From the NCBI GenBank assembly GCA_009702305.1, contig WLIH01000224.1, forward strand, positions 1 through 5,482: 5,482 nt of DNA, read 5' to 3'. The position numbers and the translations under genes were made by a program. Positions 1-5,482 of this stretch are shown in pieces. The first letter of the stretch is position 1; each line of letters opens with the position of its first letter. This stretch comes from Actinomycetota bacterium. GTDB lineage: Bacteria; Actinomycetota; Actinomycetes; Propionibacteriales; Nocardioidaceae. Under the pieces are notes generated by a model, which saw nothing but the letters and a program-made list of their open reading frames with translations, did no database searches and was not told the DNA's origin.

Positions 1-2
1 AG

Positions 3-1001
3 ACCGACACCGAGCGTCAGCTCCGCGAGCTCTACGCGTTGATCGCGCACTTCCTGCCGCAGCTCCCAGGCTCCAGCGCGATGCCGTCGTGGTCGCCCGC
101 CCCGGGCCAGGACCGGCGCGCGTGGGAGATCGAGGTCGCCCAGATCCGCCAGCAGCACGAGACGTTGGCGCTCGAGGCCGGTCGCATCATCGACGGCGCC
201 GAGCGTCGCTACCGCGGCCGTGTCGACCGCGTGGAGTTCCACACGATCGGCACCGGATCGGACGCCGTGGCCGCCCGGGTCTACGTGCCCGAGGGCGAGG
301 GCCCGCACCCGGCGCTCCTGGTGCTGCACGGCGGTGCGTGGTGGATGGGAGGCGGCACGACCTGCTTCGAGCTCAACGACCCGCTGTGCCGTCGGCTGTG
401 CGACGAGGCGCAGGCGATCGTCGTCAACCTCGACTACCGGCTCGCTCCCGAGCATCCGTTCCCCGTGCAGCTCGACGACACCCGCGCGGCGCTGGCGTGG
501 ATGCACGCCGACGCTGCGGGGCTCGGCATCGACCCCGCCCGCCTCGGCGTGCTCGGCATGAGCTCGGGCGCGAACGTGGCCGCGTCGACCGTGCGGACGC
601 TGCGCGACGAGGGCGGCCCGGCCGTGCTCGTGCAGGTGCTGATGATGCCCTCGCTCGACATGACGGCCTCGTCGCCCTCGTGGCAGGCCGAGCCCGACCA
701 GCGAGAGGGGGCGCTGCGGCTGCGCCAGCTCTACCTGCAGGATGTGGTCGAGCCGACCGATCCCCGGGTCTCGCCGTTGCTCGCCGACGACTTCTCCGCC
801 CTGCCGCCCGCGGTCGTCGTGGTCGCGACCGAGGACACCCTGCGCGACGACGGCAAGCTCTACGCCGCCGCCCTGACCGAGGCCGGGGTGCAGGCCGACC
901 TGCATGAGTTCGTGATGACCCACATCGGCGGCACCGACGAGGTCAACGAGCTGATGAACCAGGCCGTCGTCGCCGGCGTACGCCGCCACCTGCACCCCTG
1001 A
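3..1001 (+). CDS. Alpha/beta-hydrolase (HSL-type esterase/lipase), probably 5'-truncated by the window edge
   Basis: Probable cytoplasmic carboxylesterase of the hormone-sensitive-lipase (Abhydrolase_3) type, hydrolysing small esters; the substrate cannot be read from sequence. Numbering from the TTG at 39, the oxyanion-hole motif HGGAWW is at residues 97-102, the family block DYRLAPEHPFP at 132-142, the nucleophile elbow GMSSG at 173-177 (Ser175), the acid in TEDTLRDD (Asp266), and the probable catalytic His295 in MTHIGG. The whole triad is present. The elbow reads GMSSGAN instead of the common GDSAGG. The frame is open to the left edge with G/C in nearly every third position upstream of 39, so I treat the gene as continuing beyond the window. 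In-window alternatives are TTG 39 (320 aa) and ATG 81 (306 aa); neither has a clear ribosome site. No signal peptide is visible. It ends 4 bases before the beta-galactosidase, suggesting one operon. Enzyme class is secure; the start and substrate are not. Confidence 0.9.
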   Translation, partial: TDTERQLRELYALIAHFLPQLPGSSAMPSWSPAPGQDRRAWEIEVAQIRQQHETLALEAGRIIDGAERRYRGRVDRVEFHTIGTGSDAVAARVYVPEGEGPHPALLVLHGGAWWMGGGTTCFELNDPLCRRLCDEAQAIVVNLDYRLAPEHPFPVQLDDTRAALAWMHADAAGLGIDPARLGVLGMSSGANVAASTVRTLRDEGGPAVLVQVLMMPSLDMTASSPSWQAEPDQREGALRLRQLYLQDVVEPTDPRVSPLLADDFSALPPAVVVVATEDTLRDDGKLYAAALTEAGVQADLHEFVMTHIGGTDEVNELMNQAVVAGVRRHLHP

Positions 1002-1005
1002 CCCC

Positions 1006-3039
1006 GTGACCCGCCCCTGGATCCGCTGGCCCGACGGTGGCACGCGCATCGCCTACGGCGGCGACTACAACCCGGAGCAGTGGGACCGCGCCACCTGGCG
1101 CGAGGACGTGCGGCTGATGCAGCAGGCCGGGGTCAACCTGGTCAACGTCGCGATCTTCGGGTGGGCCCGCCTCGAGCCCCGACCGGGTGAGTTCGACTTC
1201 TCGACCTATGACGAGGTCCTGGACCTGCTGCACGCCGGGGGCATCGCGGTCGACCTGGCCACCGCGACCGCGTCTCCTCCGGCGTGGCTGGTCGAGCTGC
1301 ACCCGGAGATGCTGCCGCGGACCGCGGACGGACGGGTGCTGCACTTCGGGGCCCGCCAGTCGTGGTGCCCCTCGTCGGCGGCCTACCGCGAGCACTCGCT
1401 GCGGCTGACCGAGGCCGTGGCCCGGCGCTACCGCGACCACCCGGCGCTGGCCCTGTGGCACGTCTCCAACGAGCTCGGCTGCCACAATTCGCGCTGCTAC
1501 TGCGACGCGTGCGCGGCCGCCTTCCGGGTCTGGGCGCAGCGACGCCACGGCGACCTCGACGCGCTGAACGCCGCCTGGGGCACCGCGTTCTGGAGCCAGA
1601 CCTACACCGCCTGGTCGCAGGTGCAGCCACCGCGGCTCGCCCCGGCCTCGCCCAACCCCGCCCTGGCGCTGGACTACCAGCGCTTCAGCAGCGACGCCCT
1701 GCTCGGCCAGCTGGTGGCCGAGAGCGAGGTCCTGCGTGCGCACTCGCCCGACGTGGCCATCACGACCAACTTCATGGTGATGGGCGACTCCCACGCGCTC
1801 GACTACTCCACCTTCACGCCCGAGGTCGACGTCGTGTCCAACGACCACTACCTGCGCGAGGGCGATCCGGAGCCGTGGATCGAGCTCGCGCTGTCGGCCG
1901 ACGTCGTGCGAGGGCTGGCCGGCGGGGCGCCGTGGATGCTGATGGAGAGTGCGACCAGCGCCGTCAACTGGGGACGGATCAACGTCGTCAAGGCGCCTGG
2001 TCAGTTGCGGCGCAGCTCGCTGTCCCAGCTCGCGCGGGGCGCCGACGCGATCGGCTTCTTCCAGTGGCGGGCCAGCACCTCGGGCGCCGAGAAGTACCAC
2101 TCCGCGATGCTGCCGCACGCCGGCCCGGACACCCGGGTGCACCGCGAGGTGCGCGAGCTCGGCGCCGACCTCGCCGCGCTGGGCGAGCTCGTCGGCACGA
2201 GCGTCGTCGGCGACGTGGCTCTGGTCTACGACTGGGAGAGCTGGTGGGCGCTCGAGGGCGACTGCCATCCCAGCAGCCGCTTCGACTACCGCGAGGCGGT
2301 GCTCGACGTCTATCGCGTGCTGTGGCGCGCCGGCATCACCGTGGACATCGTCCCGGTGCGCGACCTGGCCGCGACCGACCTCGGCACGTACCCCCTGGTG
2401 CTGGCGCCCGCCCTCCACCTGGTGACGGCTGCGACGGCGGCCGGGCTCTCGGCGTACGTCGAGGGCGGCGGTCGCCTGCTGGTCACGGCGTTCTCCGCGG
2501 TGGTCGACGCCGACGACCGGGTCTGGCCCGGTGGTGCGCCCGGACCGCTGCGCGACCTGCTCGGGCTCACGGTCGACGAGGTGCACCCCCTGCGCGACGA
2601 GCACGACCTGCGCCTGGCCGACGGCTCGCCGGTCGACCTGTGGGCCGAGGACCTCGCGGTCGCTCGTGCCGAGGTGCAGGTGCGTTACGCCGAGGCGGGG
2701 TACGCCGGCGGCTCCCTCTCCGGGGGTGCGGCCCTGACCCGTCGCGCGATGGGTCAGGGCTCGGCGTGGTACCTCGGCTGCCGCCTCGCCGAGCCCGACC
2801 TCGCCCGGACGCTCGCGCCGGTGCTCGAGGACGCCGGTGTCCGACGCCCGATCGACGCCGATGGTCTCGAGGTGGTCCGTCGGCGCGCCGCCTCCGGCGC
2901 GACGTACGTGCTCGCGATCAACCACGGCAGCGCATCCCGGTCGCTCGCGGTGTCCGGCGTGGACCTGCTCACCGGCACGGCCTTCGACACCGGCGACCAC
3001 CTCGGACCCGGCGACGTCGCCGTCGTGCGCCTCGCCTGA
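1006..3039 (+). CDS. Beta-galactosidase, glycoside hydrolase family 42
   Basis: Retaining beta-galactosidase that releases terminal galactose from beta-galactosides; GH42 enzymes are typically intracellular and act on imported plant or oligosaccharide galactosides. The 677-residue length is normal for the family. The N-terminal TIM barrel opens with GGDYNPEQW (residues 18-26). The acid/base Glu156 lies in WHVSNELGCH and the nucleophile Glu314 in MLMESATSAVNW. Cys121 together with Cys164, Cys166 and Cys169 in CYCDAC reproduces the spacing of the zinc-binding cysteines known in GH42 (one upstream Cys, then CxCxxC). A Rossmann-like trimerisation domain follows from about residue 400 (VALVYDWESWWALEG) to about 600, then a small beta-rich C-terminal domain. 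No signal peptide or membrane segment is seen. The GTG start lies 4 bases after the esterase stop with no Shine-Dalgarno site, so translation is probably coupled to it. It is the only start that keeps the N-terminal strand before GGDYNPEQW. Exact natural substrate is unknown. Confidence 0.96.
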   Translation: MTRPWIRWPDGGTRIAYGGDYNPEQWDRATWREDVRLMQQAGVNLVNVAIFGWARLEPRPGEFDFSTYDEVLDLLHAGGIAVDLATATASPPAWLVELHPEMLPRTADGRVLHFGARQSWCPSSAAYREHSLRLTEAVARRYRDHPALALWHVSNELGCHNSRCYCDACAAAFRVWAQRRHGDLDALNAAWGTAFWSQTYTAWSQVQPPRLAPASPNPALALDYQRFSSDALLGQLVAESEVLRAHSPDVAITTNFMVMGDSHALDYSTFTPEVDVVSNDHYLREGDPEPWIELALSADVVRGLAGGAPWMLMESATSAVNWGRINVVKAPGQLRRSSLSQLARGADAIGFFQWRASTSGAEKYHSAMLPHAGPDTRVHREVRELGADLAALGELVGTSVVGDVALVYDWESWWALEGDCHPSSRFDYREAVLDVYRVLWRAGITVDIVPVRDLAATDLGTYPLVLAPALHLVTAATAAGLSAYVEGGGRLLVTAFSAVVDADDRVWPGGAPGPLRDLLGLTVDEVHPLRDEHDLRLADGSPVDLWAEDLAVARAEVQVRYAEAGYAGGSLSGGAALTRRAMGQGSAWYLGCRLAEPDLARTLAPVLEDAGVRRPIDADGLEVVRRRAASGATYVLAINHGSASRSLAVSGVDLLTGTAFDTGDHLGPGDVAVVRLA

Positions 3040-3160
3040 CCTGCCCGACTATCCGCGCGAGCCCGCTGGTGTCTCGGCGTGTCCAGGTGCGCGATCGGGC
3101 GAACTCCGACATGATCTGCGGCGCAGCGTGGCTCGTGGGGAAGCGGGCCGCCGCCGCAAG

Positions 3161-3195
3161 CGAGAGGCCCTCCCGGTCACCGGGAGGGCCTCTCG
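3161..3195. terminator. Perfect 16-bp hairpin, probable bidirectional terminator
   Basis: Arms at 3161-3176 and 3180-3195 are exact reverse complements (16 bp, GC-rich) around a 3-base TCA loop. It lies between the convergent stops of the beta-galactosidase (3039) and the diiron oxygenase (3216), where both transcripts must end. No T-tract follows on either strand, as is common for hairpin terminators in high-GC actinobacteria. The rest of the 176-base gap (3040-3215) shows no gene or other recognisable element. Confidence 0.8.
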
Positions 3196-3215
3196 ACGTA
3201 GGACGGAGGGGGCGC

Positions 3216-4124
3216 TCAGATGATCTGGGCGCGCCGCCACCACTGGCGGGTGAAGCGGTCGACGAGGCCCAGGCTCTCGAAGAGCTCGACCGAGGTGGCG
3301 CTCGCCCACCGCTGGGTCTCGGCCCGGTGGGGGTTGGCGCGCACCTGGCGCAGCGCCTCGTCGATGTCGAGACCGACGGCGGCGTAGACCCGCGGGTGGA
3401 TCATGCTCGAGACCACCGAGTAGGCGAACGGCCCGGTCTGGGCGGCGACGTAGCGACGCTCCCAGGGCGAGAGCTCCGGCACCCGGCGCGCCAGCTCGTC
3501 GCGGGCGAAGGTGATGTGGCGGGCCTCCTCGATCACGTGCAGCCGCGAGGCCGCGCGCACGATCGGCTGACAGGTCTCGTCGTTCATCACCTCGCGCTGC
3601 AGAGCGTCGCCGTACTCCTCGAAGAAGAGGGCGGAGGCCATGCACAGGGTCGGGCTGGCGACGGCCCCGAAGACCTTGCCCAGGCGCTTGAGCCGCCGTC
3701 CGGGGCCGTAGAAGGGCGCTCCGGACTTGCGGATCATCATCCCGAACATCGTGGAGTGGCGGCACTCCTCGGCGATCTCGGTGTAGACGTGCCACGCATG
3801 CGCCTCGGAGGCGTCCTGGGTGTAGACGTAGCGGATCAGCATCTGCATCAGCACCGTCTCGACCCACAGCTCGATCGCGTGGGCAGACGCGCACTCGTGG
3901 CGGGAGAGCTCGATGCGCTGCTCCAGCGACATCTGCTCCCAGAGCGGGGTGCCGTAGAGGCTGACCCGGTGCTCGGGCACCCACCACAGACCGGGCACGG
4001 GCTCGCTCTCCCAGTCCAGCTCGACCTCGGGGTCGTAGGAGTGCTTCACGGCGGTGCGCAGCAGCCGACCGGCCGTGACCAGACGATCATGAGCCGGGGT
4101 GTTCGTGGGGGTGAGCGTCGACAT
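3216..4124 (-). CDS. AurF-like non-haem diiron oxygenase
   Basis: Member of the AurF/p-aminobenzoate N-oxygenase family, ferritin-like four-helix proteins that use two irons and O2 to oxygenate small molecules; AurF itself oxidises an arylamine to a nitro group. The 302-residue protein carries a complete ligand set: Glu85, Glu120, His123 (EECRH), Glu169 (FFEEYGD), His196, Glu200 and His203 (LHVIEEARH). As I recall AurF's ligands (E101, E136, H139, E196, H223, E227, H230), the spacings 35, 3, 27, 4 and 3 are identical, with only the E136-E196 loop shortened by 11. It should therefore be a working oxygenase rather than a degenerate one. The protein looks soluble, with no signal peptide. The ATG at 4124 sits 6 bases after a TAATAT -10 box, so the message is probably leaderless. 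No biosynthetic cluster genes adjoin it, so the substrate, amine or otherwise, is unknown. Confidence 0.9.
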   Translation of the reverse strand: MSTLTPTNTPAHDRLVTAGRLLRTAVKHSYDPEVELDWESEPVPGLWWVPEHRVSLYGTPLWEQMSLEQRIELSRHECASAHAIELWVETVLMQMLIRYVYTQDASEAHAWHVYTEIAEECRHSTMFGMMIRKSGAPFYGPGRRLKRLGKVFGAVASPTLCMASALFFEEYGDALQREVMNDETCQPIVRAASRLHVIEEARHITFARDELARRVPELSPWERRYVAAQTGPFAYSVVSSMIHPRVYAAVGLDIDEALRQVRANPHRAETQRWASATSVELFESLGLVDRFTRQWWRRAQII

Positions 4125-4130
4125 GGGTCG

Positions 4131-4158
4131 ATATTACAGTTTCAGCGCCTCGTGTCAC
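4131..4158 (-). promoter_or_regulatory. Leaderless promoter of the diiron oxygenase gene
   Basis: Reading the minus strand, a -35-like GTGACA (4158-4153) is followed after 16 bases by the -10-like TAATAT (4136-4131), then 6 bases (cgaccc) and the ATG. This fits the actinobacterial TANNNT layout in which transcription begins at the start codon. No Shine-Dalgarno sequence is present, which agrees. The -35 match is moderate; the -10 and spacing are the stronger evidence. Confidence 0.55.
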
Positions 4159-4191
4159 GGTTCTTGTAATGAGGCGGCATCGTCAGCGCGG

Positions 4192-4197
4192 TAGCGT
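4192..4197 (+). promoter_or_regulatory. Possible -10 box (TAGCGT) for a leaderless small ORF
   Basis: TAGCGT fits TANNNT and lies 7 bases before the GTG at 4205, the layout expected for a leaderless transcript. No convincing -35 hexamer is seen at the normal distance, so support is weak. If used, it excludes the ATG at 4169 as the start. Confidence 0.3.
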
Positions 4198-4204
4198 GCA
4201 TCAG

Positions 4205-4384
4205 GTGGAGACCTCGGAGCAGCCCGCAGTCGAGCCGTCGGCCTCGGCCGGCGACGTCCAGTCCGATCCCAGCCTCGACGACGGCACCCATGCCGACTGG
4301 ACCGCGGAGGGCGGCGCGACCGTCGACGGACCGGCCACCGCGCAGAAGGCCGCCCACGAGACCGAGGGCCACGAGCTCGACTGA
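4205..4384 (+). CDS. Small, highly acidic hypothetical protein (about 59 aa)
   Basis: I do not recognise this protein. From the GTG at 4205 it is 59 residues with 14 Asp/Glu, a single Lys, no Arg and no Cys, rich in Ala, Gly, Ser and Thr, ending ETEGHELD; it is probably disordered and soluble. Coding support comes from strong G/C bias at third positions from about 4205 to the stop, and from the fit between the two neighbouring genes. The frame is open further upstream, giving alternative starts at ATG 4169 (71 aa, adding a basic MRRHRQRG head) and GTG 4196. I prefer 4205 because third-position bias fades upstream and a TAGCGT box sits 7 bases before it. It diverges from the diiron oxygenase and its stop is 6 bases from that of the convergent PaaX-type gene. 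Function unknown; it could be non-coding. Confidence 0.5.
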   Translation: METSEQPAVEPSASAGDVQSDPSLDDGTHADWTAEGGATVDGPATAQKAAHETEGHELD

Positions 4385-4394
4385 CCTGCGTCAG
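4381..4394. other. Small 5-bp stem-loop over the two convergent stop codons
   Basis: CTGAC (4381-4385) and GTCAG (4390-4394) pair around a 4-base loop. The stems contain the stop codons of the small ORF (4382-4384) and of the convergent PaaX-type gene (4393-4391). It is too short to be called a terminator with any confidence, but it is the only structure between these genes. Confidence 0.25.
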
Positions 4395-5110
4395 GCCGTG
4401 AACTCCCGCGTCGACAGCGTGTGCAGCTCGCGCTGATAGGCGGCGTACACCTCGCGCGCGTGCTGGCTCGGCCACCCCGACGGCCACAGCTCGGTCGGCA
4501 GCAGCGGGTCGTCGGCGAGGTGGCGCACCAGGTGGGCGGCGACCGCCAGGCGGGCGGCCGGCTCCGTGGTGGTCTCGAGCAGGGCCAGCCGGGCGTGGGT
4601 CTCGGCCGCCCATCCGGGCAGGTCCCACAGGCTCGCCGCCAGGGACGCCGGGTCCTCGTGGGGCGTCGCCCGGAAGGTGCGCAGCACCGCCGCATCGGCG
4701 TACGCCGGCGCGCGGCCGAGGTTGGCCGGGCGCATCCACACGCCCTCGCGCAGCTCGGCCAGCCGCTGGCGGGCCAGGGCGTCGCGCAGCGACGCCCGCT
4801 CGCCGCCCGGTCGGCTCGTCGCGGTCACGACCGCCATCTCCCACGAGCCGTCCCAGGCCACCTCGGCGGCGTGCTGCTCCTGGCGTTCGTAGCGGGCCAG
4901 CAGCCGCGAGCCGAGGAAGTAGGTCGAGTCCTCCCGGCGCAGCTCGTCGCTCGCCACCGCCCGGGTCAGCGCGACCCGCACGGTGGCGGGCGAGACGTCG
5001 AAGTACTCCCCGGCGCGGGTCAGCTCGTGGGCGGCCATGCCGCGCGGGTGGGCGCCGAGCATCAGGCTCAGGATCACCGAGCGAGCAGACAGCGGGCGAA
5101 CGTCGGGCAC
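4391..5110 (-). CDS. PaaX-family transcriptional regulator
   Basis: Probable DNA-binding repressor of the PaaX family; the founding member represses phenylacetate catabolism and is released by phenylacetyl-CoA. Numbering from the upstream GTG at 5119 (242 aa), residues 10-70 form a winged helix (SARSVILSLML ... YFLG) with the recognition helix at about 43-60 (SPATVRVALTRAVASDEL). A central region carries WDGSWEMAVV (89-98) and REGVWMRPANL (124-134), and the C-terminal PaaX signature DDPLLPTELWPSGWP is at 203-217. The length is slightly below that of classical PaaX. I chose the GTG at 5110 (239 aa) because GGGAGA at 5125-5120 lies 9 bases upstream of it, whereas the same site directly abuts the GTG at 5119. 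It diverges from a crotonase gene across a short shared promoter region, suggesting it controls that gene and itself through an acyl-CoA or related ligand. No other phenylacetate genes are visible, so I do not name it paaX. Confidence 0.85.
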   Translation of the reverse strand: MPDVRPLSARSVILSLMLGAHPRGMAAHELTRAGEYFDVSPATVRVALTRAVASDELRREDSTYFLGSRLLARYERQEQHAAEVAWDGSWEMAVVTATSRPGGERASLRDALARQRLAELREGVWMRPANLGRAPAYADAAVLRTFRATPHEDPASLAASLWDLPGWAAETHARLALLETTTEPAARLAVAAHLVRHLADDPLLPTELWPSGWPSQHAREVYAAYQRELHTLSTREFTA

Positions 5111-5119
5111 GGGCGTCAC

Positions 5120-5125
5120 TCTCCC
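5120..5125 (-). promoter_or_regulatory. Ribosome binding site deciding the start of the PaaX-type regulator
   Basis: The minus strand reads GGGAGA here. It directly abuts the GTG at 5119, leaving no spacer, but is 9 bases from the GTG at 5110, so it favours the shorter protein. It is the only clear purine-rich ribosome site before a gene start in this window. Confidence 0.45.
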
Positions 5126-5144
5126 AGACCGTCGCCGTTCTCGG

Positions 5145-5172
5145 ATGTTACCGAATCTGTTGCACGCGTCAG
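5145..5172 (-). promoter_or_regulatory. Probable promoter of the PaaX-type regulator
   Basis: On the minus strand, CTGACG (5172-5167, resembling TTGACA) and TAACAT (5150-5145, fitting TANNNT) are separated by 16 bases. The region overlaps the upstream part of the crotonase promoter, so one bound protein could affect both genes. The hexamers are imperfect. Confidence 0.4.
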
Positions 5173-5186
5173 GGGCGATGTAATAT
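5160..5186 (+). promoter_or_regulatory. Leaderless promoter of the crotonase gene
   Basis: TAATAT (5181-5186) lies 7 bases before the GTG at 5194, with no Shine-Dalgarno sequence, which fits leaderless transcription. A weak -35-like TTGCAC (5160-5165) is 15 bases upstream. The core TGTAATATC matches the diiron oxygenase promoter exactly over 9 bases. Confidence 0.5.
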
Positions 5187-5193
5187 CCACCGG

Positions 5194-5482
5194 GTGACCG
5201 ACGACCGACCCGCGCCCTGGCGCGACGCCACGACCCACACCGGTGCGCCGAGCGACGACCCGGTGACCTACCGGACGCTGACCTACGAGGTCGACGGACC
5301 CGTGGCGCGCCTGGTGTTCAACCGGCCGGCCCAGGGCAACTCGATCACCCCCGACACGCCGCTCGACCTGGCCCACGCCGTCGAGCGCGCCGACCTCGAC
5401 CCGCGGGTCAAGGTGATCGAGCTCTCCGGACGGGGCAAGGGCTTCTGCGGCGGCTACGACCTCGCGGCGTTCGCCGAGAACG
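5194..5482 (+). CDS. Enoyl-CoA hydratase/crotonase family protein, 3'-truncated by the window edge
   Basis: N-terminal 96 residues of a crotonase-fold acyl-CoA enzyme, most likely an enoyl-CoA hydratase or relative acting in fatty-acid or aromatic-acid degradation in the cytoplasm. The first crotonase strands are clear: VTYRTLTYEVDGPVARLVFNRP (residues 24-45), with the typical NRP (43-45) followed by QGNSIT. The first oxyanion-hole segment is SGRGKGFCGGYDL (78-90), where Tyr88 stands where many crotonases have Ala. The catalytic acidic residues and second oxyanion glycine lie beyond the window, so hydratase activity cannot be separated from isomerase or other crotonase reactions. I chose the GTG at 5194 because a TAATAT box lies 7 bases upstream; the GTG at 5263 would remove a 23-residue polar extension and is an alternative. 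It is divergent from the PaaX-type regulator and probably under its control. Confidence 0.9.
   Translation, partial: MTDDRPAPWRDATTHTGAPSDDPVTYRTLTYEVDGPVARLVFNRPAQGNSITPDTPLDLAHAVERADLDPRVKVIELSGRGKGFCGGYDLAAFAEN

Noticed and set aside
943..3000. A 685-codon stop-free reading frame on the minus strand opposite the beta-galactosidase
   Set aside because: It lies antisense to a GH42 gene with all catalytic and zinc-site residues, and its Arg/Gly/Val/His-rich translation shows no domain; it is a by-product of GC-rich codon use.
3161..3195. Palindrome considered as an insertion-sequence end or attachment site
   Set aside because: No transposase, integrase, target duplication or second copy is visible; its location between convergent stops is explained by termination.
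3049..3987. A 312-codon minus-strand frame overlapping the diiron oxygenase in another phase
   Set aside because: The overlapping frame carries the full diiron ligand set; this one is Arg/Ala/Pro-rich, has no motif and runs through the terminator palindrome.
1284..4169. A 961-codon stop-free plus-strand frame across the beta-galactosidase, the convergent gap and the antisense of the diiron oxygenase
   Set aside because: It crosses the terminator hairpin and two well-supported genes, and its translation is Arg/Ala/Gly-rich low-complexity sequence with no recognisable motif.
5164..5169. Palindrome ACGCGT as an operator core between the regulator and crotonase
   Set aside because: Only 6 bases, with no symmetry in the flanks; expected by chance in DNA of this composition.
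4421..5197. A 258-codon plus-strand frame opposite the PaaX-type regulator
   Set aside because: It is antisense to a gene with a clear winged-helix and PaaX C-terminal signature, and overlaps the divergent promoters.

Overview
The window is very GC-rich chromosomal DNA with almost every third codon position G or C, frequent GTG starts, few Shine-Dalgarno sites and promoters placed so that transcripts would be leaderless. Together with the gene content (an AurF-type diiron oxygenase, a PaaX-family regulator, a crotonase with an FCGGYDL motif) this suggests an actinobacterium, plausibly from the Nocardioides/Aeromicrobium group. The genus is an inference from style, not a match.

Layout. Region A (3-3039, + strand): an HSL-type alpha/beta-hydrolase whose 5' end probably lies outside the window, followed 4 bases later by a complete family GH42 beta-galactosidase. 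The two look like a co-transcribed sugar/ester catabolic pair. Region B (3040-3215): a 176-base convergent gap with no gene, holding a perfect 16-bp hairpin that probably terminates transcription from both sides. Region C (3216-4124, - strand): an AurF-like non-haem diiron oxygenase carrying all seven expected metal ligands, read from its own leaderless promoter. Region D (about 4169-4384, + strand): a divergent small ORF encoding a very acidic peptide of about 59 residues that I do not recognise. Region E (4391-5110, - strand): a PaaX-family transcriptional repressor, convergent with the small ORF (stops 6 bases apart) and divergent from Region F (5194-end, + strand), the first 96 codons of an enoyl-CoA hydratase/crotonase cut by the window edge.

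How the genes may work together. The regulator and crotonase share an 83-base divergent intergenic region with overlapping promoters, the classic layout for a local repressor controlling an acyl-CoA catabolic gene. The diiron oxygenase and crotonase promoters share a nearly identical 13-base core (TGTAATATCSACC) immediately before their start codons. This may be only a strong AT-rich -10 box for leaderless transcription, or it may indicate common control. I see no mobile element, tRNA, rRNA or CRISPR array. Apart from the small acidic ORF and the orphan diiron oxygenase, the window looks like ordinary actinobacterial metabolic chromosome, and I do not see a clearly new multi-gene system.
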